NCBI RefSeq assembly: GCF_002015085.1
Contig: NZ_MUXW01000003.1
Coordinates: 1 to 64,000 of the forward strand
Origin: Glaesserella parasuis
Lineage (GTDB): Bacteria > Pseudomonadota > Gammaproteobacteria > Enterobacterales > Pasteurellaceae
Reading direction: 5' to 3'
DNA: 64,000 nt
Of the stretch, positions 8,803 through 16,680 are shown piece after piece (within the stretch, counting starts at the first letter, position 1; each line of letters opens with the position of its first letter). Below the pieces are notes generated by a model. The model was not told the DNA's origin. It worked only from the letters and a program-made list of their open reading frames with translations, and ran no database searches. A program made the position numbers and the translations under genes.

Positions 8803-8884
8803 TGATTATTACATTATTAAATGTTTTACCGCTGATATCATTAGATATGATTAGGCATAGTAGACAAAAGCGTTGATAAAAAGC

Positions 8885-8917
8885 GGCTTAAAGCCTTGTA
8901 CTATAAGGCTTTAAGCC
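8885..8917. terminator. IS-borne bidirectional terminator hairpin behind nanK
   Basis: A perfect 13-bp stem, GGCTTAAAGCCTT with AAGGCTTTAAGCC, and a 7-base loop are followed by ACTTTTTG on the plus side. The same hairpin sits at 35305-35333 in the longer copy. In an IS it would block transcription entering the transposase. Here it is the only clear terminator after nanE-nanK. Confidence 0.65.
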
Positions 8918-8945
8918 ACTTTTTGAAATATGAATAAAAACCAGT

Positions 8946-9140
8946 CCTTTTTGCCTTAGGAACAATATCCAAAAGTATGGAAATAAAAATAATATTCAGA
9001 GATACTTTTGTTCGTCCTGCCATAAAACATTTTCTTCCACAAATAAATTAAATCCAATAGATGATTACACAATAGGAAAACAAACCTATAAACAATTATC
9101 CGAAAAATATCACTGTTCCATTAGAACTGTTCAACGTTTG
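8946..9140 (+). pseudogene. Transposase N-terminal remnant (zinc ribbon and HTH)
   Basis: One open frame reads a CxxC-type zinc segment (YFCSSCHKTFSS near 8999-9034) followed by a helix-turn-helix-like stretch TYKQLSEKYHCSIRTVQR (about 9087-9140). The start region before 8946 is out of frame, and the DDE catalytic part is absent. The same segment is recognisable on the minus strand around 35090-35230. It supports the assignment to a zinc-binding variant of IS256-like transposases. Confidence 0.65.
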
Positions 9141-9257
9141 TCCATTAGAGGCATAGTTTGCAAAAAAACAACACTCTTGTCTACTATGCCAATAATTTTT
9201 GATAGATGGGTAATAAATTTGCCTACTATGCCTATTATTCAAATGCTACCTTACTAG

Positions 9258-9932
9258 TTACTGGTGTATGACTTTCAAAATCTCAGCAAAATCCTCACAA
9301 ACATAATCAGGCTCAGATTCACTAATTGGAATGTTGTAGTTATAGCCATAGGTTAAACCTACGCTTTTACAACCAGCTGCTTTCGCTGCCAGAATATCGT
9401 TTTTAGAATCGCCGACAAATAACATTTCGTGGGGATATAAACCAAATTTGCCACAAAGGTAATAAAGTGGGGCTGGGTGTGGTTTTATTTGAGGCAGAGA
9501 TTGTCCACCAAGAGCCTCAGAAAAGAGATGATCGATTTTAAAGGCTTGCAACACAGGTAAAACGTGTTTAGTTGGTTTGTTTGTGACTACGGCTAAAATA
9601 TAGCCCTGTGTTTTAAGTGTTTCTAATGTTTCTTTAACATTTGGATAGAGTTTGCTGATGTTGCAGACATTTTCGCCATAAAAATATCCAAATCGGCGTT
9701 TAATTTGGGCTAATTCTTCCTGTGAAAATTCATCTGCTTTTCCTGTCCATTCCATTCCTTTCGCAAAAAGCACATCAGCTCCATTGCCGATCCAAGTCAG
9801 TACAAGCTCTTCAGGGGCTTGTGGCAAGCCAACTTCGGCGAAGGCAGAGTTAAGCGATAAGGCTAAATCGGGCAAGCTATTGACTAGCGTTCCATCTAGG
9901 TCAAAACCGATTAATTTGAATTGTTTCGTCAT
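9258..9932 (-). CDS. gph: Phosphoglycolate phosphatase
   Basis: Gph is a HAD-superfamily hydrolase that removes phosphate from 2-phosphoglycolate, including that released in DNA 3'-end repair. The 224 residues contain HAD motif I FDLDGTLVNS near residue 10, motif II around VVTNKP, and motif III/IV KPHPAPLYYLC plus VGDSKNDILAAKAAG. It is the last gene of the minus-strand run from psd. It lies 56 bases after hflX, a gap containing an uptake-signal core (AAGCGGTGAG) near 9949. HAD substrate specificity is hard to read, so a related phosphatase role is possible. Confidence 0.88.
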   Translation of the reverse strand: MTKQFKLIGFDLDGTLVNSLPDLALSLNSAFAEVGLPQAPEELVLTWIGNGADVLFAKGMEWTGKADEFSQEELAQIKRRFGYFYGENVCNISKLYPNVKETLETLKTQGYILAVVTNKPTKHVLPVLQAFKIDHLFSEALGGQSLPQIKPHPAPLYYLCGKFGLYPHEMLFVGDSKNDILAAKAAGCKSVGLTYGYNYNIPISESEPDYVCEDFAEILKVIHQ

Positions 9933-9988
9933 CTTATTTCCTTAACCAAGCGGTGAGATACGCTCGATATTTTGTTTTTAGGTCAATA

Positions 9989-11347
9989 TTAACTCTCTGC
10001 TTCCCATTTCGCAAACTCAACAAATTCTGTGAGTTCAGGGTATTGTTTAAGCCACTTTTGCCATTGAATTTTATCGACTTCAATTTCCACTAAACGATCG
10101 CCAAATTCGGTGAAACGCTCTGATTTGATACATTGCTGTTGGTAAAATTTAGTGTAAATCTGACCGCTTGTTGTGGGTAGCAGTACTCTTTCACAGACCA
10201 GCTCGTTTTTAAGTCTGACTCGCATTGCTTCAAATAGCAGATCAATGCCTTGATTTTGTTGTGCCGAAAGATAAACCGCCACAGGTTTGCCGTCATCGTT
10301 GTATTCGATATGTGGCTCAATGCTGTCCAAGCGATCCACCTTGTTATACACGAGCAAGGTCGGAATTTCTAATGCTTCAATCTCATCTAACACTTGATTA
10401 ACTGCATCAATATTTTCATTTTTACGGTCGTCTGCACCATCAATAACGTGTAGCAACAATGTCGCTTCTGTGGTTTCTTGTAGGGTGGATTTAAACGCAG
10501 AAACTAAATCGTGGGGCAAAAAGCGAATAAAGCCAACGGTATCTGCCAAAATCGCTGTGCCAACATCTTGAATTTGAATTCGTCTTAATGTCGGGTCAAG
10601 GGTAGCAAACAGTTGATCTGCCGCATAAACACCTGCATCAGTAATCACATTAAATAGGGTTGATTTACCTGCGTTGGTATAACCCACAAGGGAAATGGTT
10701 GGAATGTCTGCTTTTTGACGAGTTTTGCGGTTCTGATCACGCTGTTTACTTACCTTTTCCAAGCGGTTTTGTAACTGCTGAATACGCACTTTAATTAAAC
10801 GGCGATCTGTTTCTAACTGGGTTTCCCCTGGGCCTCGTAAGCCTACCGCACCGCCTTTTTGTTGATCTTGGTTACCTAAACGGCGGACTAAGCGAGTGGA
10901 TAAATGGCGAAGCTGTGCCAGCTCGACTTGTAACTTACCTTCGTGAGATCTTGCTCTTTGGGCAAAAATATCCAAAATCAAGCCTGTACGATCCACCACT
11001 CGGCAATCGCAAAGGGATTGTAGATTACGCGTTTGAGCAGGGCTGAGTTGGTGATTAATTAAAACGACGGTCGCATCAAAATCTTTGATTGCATCCGCAA
11101 TTTCTTGGGCTTTACCTTGACCAACATAGTATTTGATATGGGGTGCGGAACGTGTGGTTGTCAATGTAGCGACAACCTCTACCCCTGCGGACTCGGCAAG
11201 AGTTTGAAATTCCATCAGATTTTCCACATCTTTAGTTTGAGAGAGATAAAGATGTACCACAATAGCACGCTCTTTGTCAGGCGTGTTTTGTGTTTTTTCA
11301 GGCAACGGAAAACCAAACACAGAATTTGCTGTGTTTGGTTCATTCAA
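9989..11347 (-). CDS. hflX: Ribosome-associated GTPase HflX
   Basis: HflX is a GTPase that splits stalled or stressed 70S ribosomes. The 452 residues comprise an N-terminal HflX domain (about 30-190, with VGQGKAQEIADAI and LVRRLGNQDQQKGGAVGLRGPGE) and a G domain with P-loop GYTNAGKSTLFN, DTVGF as G3, and NKVD as G4, followed by a short C-terminal domain. It lies 22 bases downstream of hfq, as in the conserved miaA-hfq-hflX arrangement of gammaproteobacteria. The start ATG at 11347 begins MNEPNTAN. Confidence 0.95.
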   Translation of the reverse strand: MNEPNTANSVFGFPLPEKTQNTPDKERAIVVHLYLSQTKDVENLMEFQTLAESAGVEVVATLTTTRSAPHIKYYVGQGKAQEIADAIKDFDATVVLINHQLSPAQTRNLQSLCDCRVVDRTGLILDIFAQRARSHEGKLQVELAQLRHLSTRLVRRLGNQDQQKGGAVGLRGPGETQLETDRRLIKVRIQQLQNRLEKVSKQRDQNRKTRQKADIPTISLVGYTNAGKSTLFNVITDAGVYAADQLFATLDPTLRRIQIQDVGTAILADTVGFIRFLPHDLVSAFKSTLQETTEATLLLHVIDGADDRKNENIDAVNQVLDEIEALEIPTLLVYNKVDRLDSIEPHIEYNDDGKPVAVYLSAQQNQGIDLLFEAMRVRLKNELVCERVLLPTTSGQIYTKFYQQQCIKSERFTEFGDRLVEIEVDKIQWQKWLKQYPELTEFVEFAKWEAES

Positions 11348-11369
11348 GAGGTCTAACGTAGTAATAAAA

Positions 11370-11651
11370 TTATTCCACTTTCTCTACCACTTCAGCAGAT
11401 TGCACTGGTGCGGCTTGATGAGCGTGGTTAGAGTTATTGTTGTGAGAAATCGCACGAGCTGGCACAACGGTTGAAATTGCGTGCTTGTAAACCATTTGAC
11501 TCACTGTGTTTTTTAATAAAATAACGAATTGATCGAAAGACTCAATTTGACCTTGTAATTTAATGCCATTCACGAGGTAAATGGAAACTGGAATCCGTTC
11601 ACGGCGAAGTGCATTTAAGTATGGATCTTGTAAAGATTGACCTTTTGCCAT
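11370..11651 (-). CDS. hfq: RNA chaperone Hfq
   Basis: Hfq forms a hexameric ring that pairs small RNAs with mRNAs. The 93 residues start MAKGQSLQDPYLNALRRERIP. They contain the Sm1 motif around YLVNGIKLQGQIESFDQF and the Sm2 YKHAIST, followed by a short tail rich in Asn, Ala and His, as expected. It sits between miaA and hflX in the conserved order. The ATG is preceded by GAAGGAAC, a good ribosome-binding site. Confidence 0.98.
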   Translation of the reverse strand: MAKGQSLQDPYLNALRRERIPVSIYLVNGIKLQGQIESFDQFVILLKNTVSQMVYKHAISTVVPARAISHNNNSNHAHQAAPVQSAEVVEKVE

Positions 11652-11705
11652 TTTATGTTCCTTCTAATTATTGTTGTTTAATGCTTTGCCAAAGGCGTTG
11701 CGATA

Positions 11706-12650
11706 TTACCACAGTTTCAAATGCTTTTGCTGTACTTTTTCGATCATTTTTTTATAAGAATTTTCAGGATCCAAACTATCAAGCCATTCCAACCCACTCG
11801 TCCAACCTCTTAGCCAAGTAATTTGGCGTTTAGCCAGCTGACGAGTTGCACAAATGCCCCTAAAGATTGCTTCATCAAGAGAAGTTTGTCCTTCCAAATA
11901 TTCCCACATTTGTCGATAACCGACACAGCGAATAGAAGGCAGATCAACATTTAAATCGCCCCGTTGATAAAGCTGTCGAACTTCTTGTTCAAAGCCTAAA
12001 TCGATCATTTTATGAAAACGTTGCTCAATCCGTTGATGTAGCACGGCACGCTCTTGAGGGGCTATCGCAAACTGCATTATCTCATAAGGAATACCTTCGC
12101 CTTGTTGAGCGGTGAGTTCCGTCATTGTTTTTCCCGAAATATAAAAGACCTCTAACGCCCGATTAATACGCTGGCTATCATTAGGGTTGATCCGCTCAGC
12201 TGAAATCGGGTCAATTTTAACCAGCTCTTGATGCAAACCTGCCCAACCGATTTGCTCTGCTTTTGCTTCAATTTCTGCCCGAATAGCTGGATCTGCTGAA
12301 GGCAATGGCGATAAACCATCAAGCAATGATTTGTAATAAAGCATTGTTCCGCCTACCAACAACGGAATTTTACCTTGAGCCGTAATATTCGCCATTTCTC
12401 GTAACGCATCTTCACGAAAATTCATTACCGAATAGCTTTCTGATGGGTCAAGAATATCAATTAAACGATGGGGGGCAAGTTCGAGTTCAGCCTTACTCGG
12501 CTTAGCCGTGCCTATATCCATACCCTTATAAATTAAGGCGGAATCCACACTGATTACCTCAACAGGAATCTGCTGACGTAGGGCAATGGCAAGATCGGTT
12601 TTCCCCGATGCTGTTGGCCCCATTAAAAAAATTGCGAGAGGTTTTTGCAT
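11706..12650 (-). CDS. miaA: tRNA dimethylallyltransferase
   Basis: MiaA adds the isopentenyl group to A37 of tRNAs that read UNN codons. The P-loop GPTASGKTDLAI lies near residue 10, followed by VDSALIYKGMDIGTAKP, the substrate-binding LVGGTMLYYKSLLDGL, and the C-terminal tRNA-binding ATRQLAKRQITWLRG. I place the start at the ATG at 12650 (MQKPLAIF), as in related proteins. A longer frame from a TTG at 12674 has no support. This gives 314 residues, the family norm. It precedes hfq by 54 bases and follows ccmI by 32. Confidence 0.95.
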   Translation of the reverse strand: MQKPLAIFLMGPTASGKTDLAIALRQQIPVEVISVDSALIYKGMDIGTAKPSKAELELAPHRLIDILDPSESYSVMNFREDALREMANITAQGKIPLLVGGTMLYYKSLLDGLSPLPSADPAIRAEIEAKAEQIGWAGLHQELVKIDPISAERINPNDSQRINRALEVFYISGKTMTELTAQQGEGIPYEIMQFAIAPQERAVLHQRIEQRFHKMIDLGFEQEVRQLYQRGDLNVDLPSIRCVGYRQMWEYLEGQTSLDEAIFRGICATRQLAKRQITWLRGWTSGLEWLDSLDPENSYKKMIEKVQQKHLKLW

Positions 12651-12682
12651 TACATCTAGTCTATAAAATAACAAGCGGTGAG

Positions 12683-13585
12683 TTAGGGGGTTTTTATTTC
12701 TCCTGATTTTATCATCGACAACGCAGATTGAATACTACGCTCAATCGTAGGACGACGAGGGTCATCTTCAGGCATTAGCTTCAACATCATTCCCCACGTC
12801 ATTGCCGCCATTTTATAGTCTTCCTGTTCAAACGCACGGAAAGCCAATAAGCTCAAGGCATTGGTATTTGTATGATCTGCCCTAATCACTTCTTTGAGCA
12901 ATAACTCACCTTGTGATTTATCTTTTGGGTCTTCAGAGAACAATAAAATTTCAGCGTGGCGTAACTTATACTGCATATTCTCTGGTTTTAGTTTGCTCGC
13001 TTTAGCAAAGCTATCAAGAGCTAGCTGTCCATTATCCAACGCCATTCCTAACTGACCCAACATAAACCAATGTTTATCGTCATTCGGATTTTTTTGTAGC
13101 TCAACACGCAGTGCCATTGCAAATTGGTTCAGCTCTTGTTCTGAAAGGGGATCGGTTTCTTCCGTTTTTACTCTTTCATAAAAATAATCAAGCTTTTTGT
13201 GGCTCATTTCAAGCATTGTGCCACTAAACCACGAACCGATGTTCCAATAGATCCCAGCACTAATACCGCCAATCAATAAGATCAAGGTGATAAACCATAA
13301 TTTGCCAAGATGTCCAAATGATTTCGCCGAACTTACCGCTTGTGCTTGATGTTCAGGAATATCATCAAGCAGGCTTTGTTGAAGTTCGAGCTTCGTCTGC
13401 TCGCTATCTTCAATAATTCCCGCTGCCGCTTCTTGTTCCACTTCTTTTAAACGGTCAAAATAGAATGCCTTATTCAGGTTATCACGCTTTTGTGCACTTA
13501 AATTTTGACGCTGTTTCAATAAAGGGTAGAACGCCACTACGCCAATAATCAGCGTAATAATCGTGACTAAAATCCAAAAATTCAT
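12683..13585 (-). CDS. ccmI: Cytochrome c maturation protein CcmI (CycH-like)
   Basis: CcmI is the membrane chaperone that presents apocytochrome c to the haem ligation machinery. The 300 residues have an N-terminal membrane helix (about 4-20), a cytoplasmic loop, a second helix (about 98-115, LWFITLILLIGGISAGIYW) and a periplasmic TPR region (about 155-270, with HWFMLGQLGMALDNGQLALDSF-like repeats). It overlaps ccmH by one base. E. coli fuses this domain to CcmH, whereas here the two are separate. The rest of the ccm set (A-F) is not in this window. Confidence 0.85.
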   Translation of the reverse strand: MNFWILVTIITLIIGVVAFYPLLKQRQNLSAQKRDNLNKAFYFDRLKEVEQEAAAGIIEDSEQTKLELQQSLLDDIPEHQAQAVSSAKSFGHLGKLWFITLILLIGGISAGIYWNIGSWFSGTMLEMSHKKLDYFYERVKTEETDPLSEQELNQFAMALRVELQKNPNDDKHWFMLGQLGMALDNGQLALDSFAKASKLKPENMQYKLRHAEILLFSEDPKDKSQGELLLKEVIRADHTNTNALSLLAFRAFEQEDYKMAAMTWGMMLKLMPEDDPRRPTIERSIQSALSMIKSGEIKTP

Positions 13586-14049
13586 TATTTATCCTTTTCG
13601 TTTAAAATCTGATTAAGGCGAGCTGTATCAACCACATTTGCATTTTTCTGCTCAGAACTGACCGCTTGTACACGCTTTTTACGTTTAAACATAATGCCTA
13701 AACCTACCCCAATTAATAATAACGGCATAAGCCAGAGTAGAATGGTCGCTGGTGTGATAGGCGGATCATAGGTAACGAAATTACCATAACGTTCCACCAT
13801 ATAGCCAACGACTTCATCTTTACTTTTACCTTGTTTCAATAGCTCAAGGGTTTTGTTACGCATATCTGTCGCAATGGTTGCATTTGAATCTGCAATATTG
13901 TTATTTTGACATTGGGGACAACGTAGCTCTTGGATTAACGCACGATAATCAGATTCTTGCTGTGCATTATCAAATTGCTGAATATCCGTCGAAGCTATGC
14001 TTAATGCGGAGACAAGCAATAAGAGTGCAAATAATTTCTTCATAGCCAT
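13585..14049 (-). CDS. ccmH: Cytochrome c maturation thiol-reductase subunit CcmH
   Basis: CcmH is a membrane-anchored periplasmic protein that keeps the CxxCH cysteines of apocytochrome c reduced. It has a signal sequence (about 1-20), the defining LRCPQC motif followed by NNNIADSNA near residue 43, and a C-terminal membrane helix (about 103-122) ending in basic residues. The 154 residues match the short, single-domain form. Its ends overlap dsbE and ccmI by one base each, showing tight translational coupling. Confidence 0.93.
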   Translation of the reverse strand: MAMKKLFALLLLVSALSIASTDIQQFDNAQQESDYRALIQELRCPQCQNNNIADSNATIATDMRNKTLELLKQGKSKDEVVGYMVERYGNFVTYDPPITPATILLWLMPLLLIGVGLGIMFKRKKRVQAVSSEQKNANVVDTARLNQILNEKDK

Positions 14050-14588
14050 TACTTCAATTTCTCATACATTGGTTTTAGCACTTCATTCCACACTTTTTCA
14101 TTCACATCTCCTGTGTGGCGGTAATGAATTTTACCGTTACCATCAATAATAAAGGTTTCAGGCGCACCATAAACCCCTAAATCTAACCCTAAAGAGCCTT
14201 TTGGATCATAAACAATGGCTTTGTAAGGATCACCATAATCTTTTAAAAATTTTAAGGCCTTAGCACGCTCATCTTTATAATCTATCCCAACAATTTCAAC
14301 CCCTTGTTTAGCAAGAACAGTTAAAAATTGGTGTTCAGCAAAACAAGTTGGACACCAGGTTGCCCATACGTTTAATAAGCGTGGCGTTCCTGTTTTAACC
14401 ACAGATGAATCTAACATCTGTGTTGCTTCGTGTAACGATTCTAACTTAAATTCTGGGATCGTTTTACCTACGAGAGCAGACTCAAGTGCTTTTGGATCTT
14501 CTCCATTGGCATTGCGTTGAAGCTGAATAGTAAAGGTAATAATTAACCCTAAAAAAACAATCAGTGGAATAAGTAACTTGGCTTTCAT
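14049..14588 (-). CDS. dsbE: Thiol:disulfide interchange protein DsbE (CcmG)
   Basis: This membrane-tethered thioredoxin-fold protein passes reducing power to CcmH during cytochrome c maturation. The 179 residues comprise an N-terminal anchor (about 5-23), the active site WATWCPTCFAEH near residue 77 and the cis-proline loop GVYGAPETFIID near residue 140. It begins the dsbE-ccmH-ccmI set, 47 bases after psd. In H. influenzae this gene directly follows ccmF, which is not present here. Confidence 0.93.
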   Translation of the reverse strand: MKAKLLIPLIVFLGLIITFTIQLQRNANGEDPKALESALVGKTIPEFKLESLHEATQMLDSSVVKTGTPRLLNVWATWCPTCFAEHQFLTVLAKQGVEIVGIDYKDERAKALKFLKDYGDPYKAIVYDPKGSLGLDLGVYGAPETFIIDGNGKIHYRHTGDVNEKVWNEVLKPMYEKLK

Positions 14589-14635
14589 CTGTTTTCCTTA
14601 CACATAACAAAGGGCGTATATGAACGCCCTAATTT

Positions 14636-15529
14636 TTAGAGATTGATTTTACCTAAACGTTCACCCATTTTGGTTGGTTCGCCTGCTTTTAAGTGAGCTT
14701 CCAACTCCACAGCACCTTTCGGGAACAAATTAATCACCGTAGAGCCTAAACGGAATGCTCCCATTTCTTGCCCTTTTTTCAGATGTACTGCGGTTTCGCC
14801 TGTGGTGAGATATTCATAAACCGTCACCTCTTTTGCTCTTGGCGGATTGATTACTCCAGCCCAAACAGTACTCATACTTGCGGTAATGGTTGCTCCTACA
14901 AGGATTTGCACCATAGGACCAAATGCCGTTTCAAATTCACAAATCACACGTTCGTTACGCGCAAAAAGATTTGGAACGTGTTCTGCTAAAAATGGATTGA
15001 CCGAAAACAGCTCACCAGGCACATAGATCATCTTACGCAACGTTGCATCGCACGGCATATGCACACGATGATAATCTCTTGGCGATAAATAAGTGGTAAT
15101 AAAATTGCCGTTTTTGAATTTATCTGCCAGATTAAGATCATTAGCAAGTAATGTTTCTAAGCTAAATTGGTGACCTTTCGCTTGTAATAATTGGTTCTCT
15201 TCAATTTTACCCAACTCACTCACACGACCGTCCGCAGGTAAACAGAGTGCTTGCGGATCTTGGTTAATCGGACGAGCATTTTCCTTTAATGGGCGAATAA
15301 AAAATTCATTGAATGACGAATAATCAGAAGCCTTGTTTTTTTCTGCTTCTGCTAAATTGACTTGGTATTTTTTCGCAAAAACATTGATGATGAAATGAGT
15401 GATTGCCCCCCATTTACGTTCCGCCAGCCAGCCTGCGGTTTGGGTTAAATATAGCTGTGGCATCATATATTGAAACGCGATTTTGGCACGTTGTGCGTAG
15501 GTTGGCGCTGGGTAGGATTTTAATTGCAT
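14636..15529 (-). CDS. psd: Phosphatidylserine decarboxylase proenzyme
   Basis: Psd decarboxylates phosphatidylserine to phosphatidylethanolamine at the inner membrane and forms its pyruvoyl cofactor by self-cleavage. The cleavage motif LGST lies near residue 258 (FRLGSTVINLFPKGAVE). DGRVSELG near residue 98 and SPRDYHRVHMPCDA near residue 148 are the other family blocks. The length of 297 residues is standard. It is the first gene of the minus-strand run continuing into dsbE. Upstream lies the broken end of the sap operon. Confidence 0.96.
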   Translation of the reverse strand: MQLKSYPAPTYAQRAKIAFQYMMPQLYLTQTAGWLAERKWGAITHFIINVFAKKYQVNLAEAEKNKASDYSSFNEFFIRPLKENARPINQDPQALCLPADGRVSELGKIEENQLLQAKGHQFSLETLLANDLNLADKFKNGNFITTYLSPRDYHRVHMPCDATLRKMIYVPGELFSVNPFLAEHVPNLFARNERVICEFETAFGPMVQILVGATITASMSTVWAGVINPPRAKEVTVYEYLTTGETAVHLKKGQEMGAFRLGSTVINLFPKGAVELEAHLKAGEPTKMGERLGKINL

Positions 15530-15625
15530 TGCAGTATCCGATGAATAAATAAGTTAAAGGAATAAAAGTATAGCAAATGCACGGAAGAATGAGTAGATAC
15601 AATGAGACACAACAAACTATATTTT

Positions 15626-15730
15626 CTAAATTAAATGCAGAAAACAAAGCGTATTAGCAGAGTAAAAAATGTTTAACAGCACGAGATATAGCCCCCCTAA
15701 AAGTCCCCATTGTTTCTTATACCTTGACAT
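15626..15730 (-). CDS. 34-codon hydrophobic ORF overlapping the sapB end, possible sapC vestige
   Basis: An ATG inside the last codons of sapB opens a 34-residue frame with a hydrophobic centre (LLGGLYLVLLNIFY). The 14-base overlap is what one expects for the next gene in a coupled operon. In other Pasteurellaceae sapC comes here. I see no clear similarity to SapC, so it may be a stump, a small membrane protein or chance. Confidence 0.2.
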   Translation of the reverse strand: MSRYKKQWGLLGGLYLVLLNIFYSANTLCFLHLI

Positions 15731-16679
15731 ACCAATCTTTTTTCTGCGATGGGTCAAGTAGGGTAGTTAATAGGCTTGCCAGTAAATCCACACTGAGAAC
15801 AAAAATACCAATCGCAAGCACGCCTGCGGAAATCGCATTGTAATCTTTTAGTGCAAGGGCATTAACTATCCAACGTCCTACGCCTCCCCAGCTCACCACA
15901 TTTTCGACAAGCATAGCAAAGGCGAAAATTAAAGTGATATTTCTTGCGATCATCGGAATAAGTGGAGGCAAGGTATTGCGTAAAATATGCACCCACCAGA
16001 TTTTAAGTGGCGACCAGCCTCGTGTACGAGCGACTTTGACATAATTTTGTTTCAGCACATATTCCGTACGTTGTTTTGTCATTCGGATAATTTCTAACGT
16101 CGCTGGCACGGCTAATACAAGGGTAGGCAGTGCAAGATGATGCAAGGCGCTTTGCATCATTTTTAATTTATGTGGTGTATCTGAAAGAAAAATATCTAAA
16201 ATTTTAACGCCTGTGATTGTTGGCACCGCATAAATGGGGTGGAGTTCGCCGACAGCTGAAATTGCCCAATGATGGCTAGAAGCATACGCCAATAAGACAA
16301 TGGCAAGCCAAAATACAGGCACAGCAAGGCTTAATGACCCCAGTGAGCCTAACAGTTTGCCAATCATATTTTGCCGTTGTAGCGCCGCAAAAAAGCCAAG
16401 CGGAATGCCTAGCATCAACGAAAGTAACATAGCCGATAAACAGAGCGAGATCGTGGCTGGAAAGACATTTAAAATTAATTTCGTTAAAGGCTCACCTGTC
16501 ATTTCGCTAACGCCTAAATTCCCTTCAAGCAATTGTTGCAAATAAATTACATATCCTGAGAAGCCTTGTTCAATGACAGAATAATGCGGATTTCTCAGCA
16601 AAATAAAATAACTGATAAGCGATAAAATCATCAGTGAAATGATGATTAACAAGAGCTTACGAATAAGAACGAACAACAT
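15717..16679 (-). CDS. sapB: Peptide ABC transporter permease SapB
   Basis: This is an inner-membrane permease of the Sap transporter, linked in H. influenzae to antimicrobial peptide resistance and haem use. The 320 residues have a DppB-type arrangement. There is an N-terminal helix, a long periplasmic loop, then about five helices, with the ABC-coupling EAA-like loop around RTRGWSPLKIWWVHILRNTLPPLIPMI. It starts one base after the sapA stop. The partner permease SapC and the ATPases SapD and SapF are absent downstream, where psd follows instead. The transporter therefore lacks parts at this locus. Confidence 0.88.
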   Translation of the reverse strand: MLFVLIRKLLLIIISLMILSLISYFILLRNPHYSVIEQGFSGYVIYLQQLLEGNLGVSEMTGEPLTKLILNVFPATISLCLSAMLLSLMLGIPLGFFAALQRQNMIGKLLGSLGSLSLAVPVFWLAIVLLAYASSHHWAISAVGELHPIYAVPTITGVKILDIFLSDTPHKLKMMQSALHHLALPTLVLAVPATLEIIRMTKQRTEYVLKQNYVKVARTRGWSPLKIWWVHILRNTLPPLIPMIARNITLIFAFAMLVENVVSWGGVGRWIVNALALKDYNAISAGVLAIGIFVLSVDLLASLLTTLLDPSQKKDWYVKV

Positions 16680-16680
16680 T

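Larger units (their letters stand above)
8854..9190 (+). mobile_element. 337-bp internally deleted IS derivative
   Basis: Both ends carry the family signature, GGCATAGTAGACAAAAG at 8854 and CTTGTCTACTATGCC ending at 9190. Inside are the promoter-proximal hairpin (8885-8917) and the first part of the transposase, which then jumps directly to the 41-bp right-end module at 9150-9190. The layout is that of a non-autonomous, MITE-like product made by internal deletion. A further end-like copy, TTTGCCTACTATGCC, finishes at 9232, so more than one event may be stacked here. The element fills the space between convergent nanK and gph. Confidence 0.75.
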
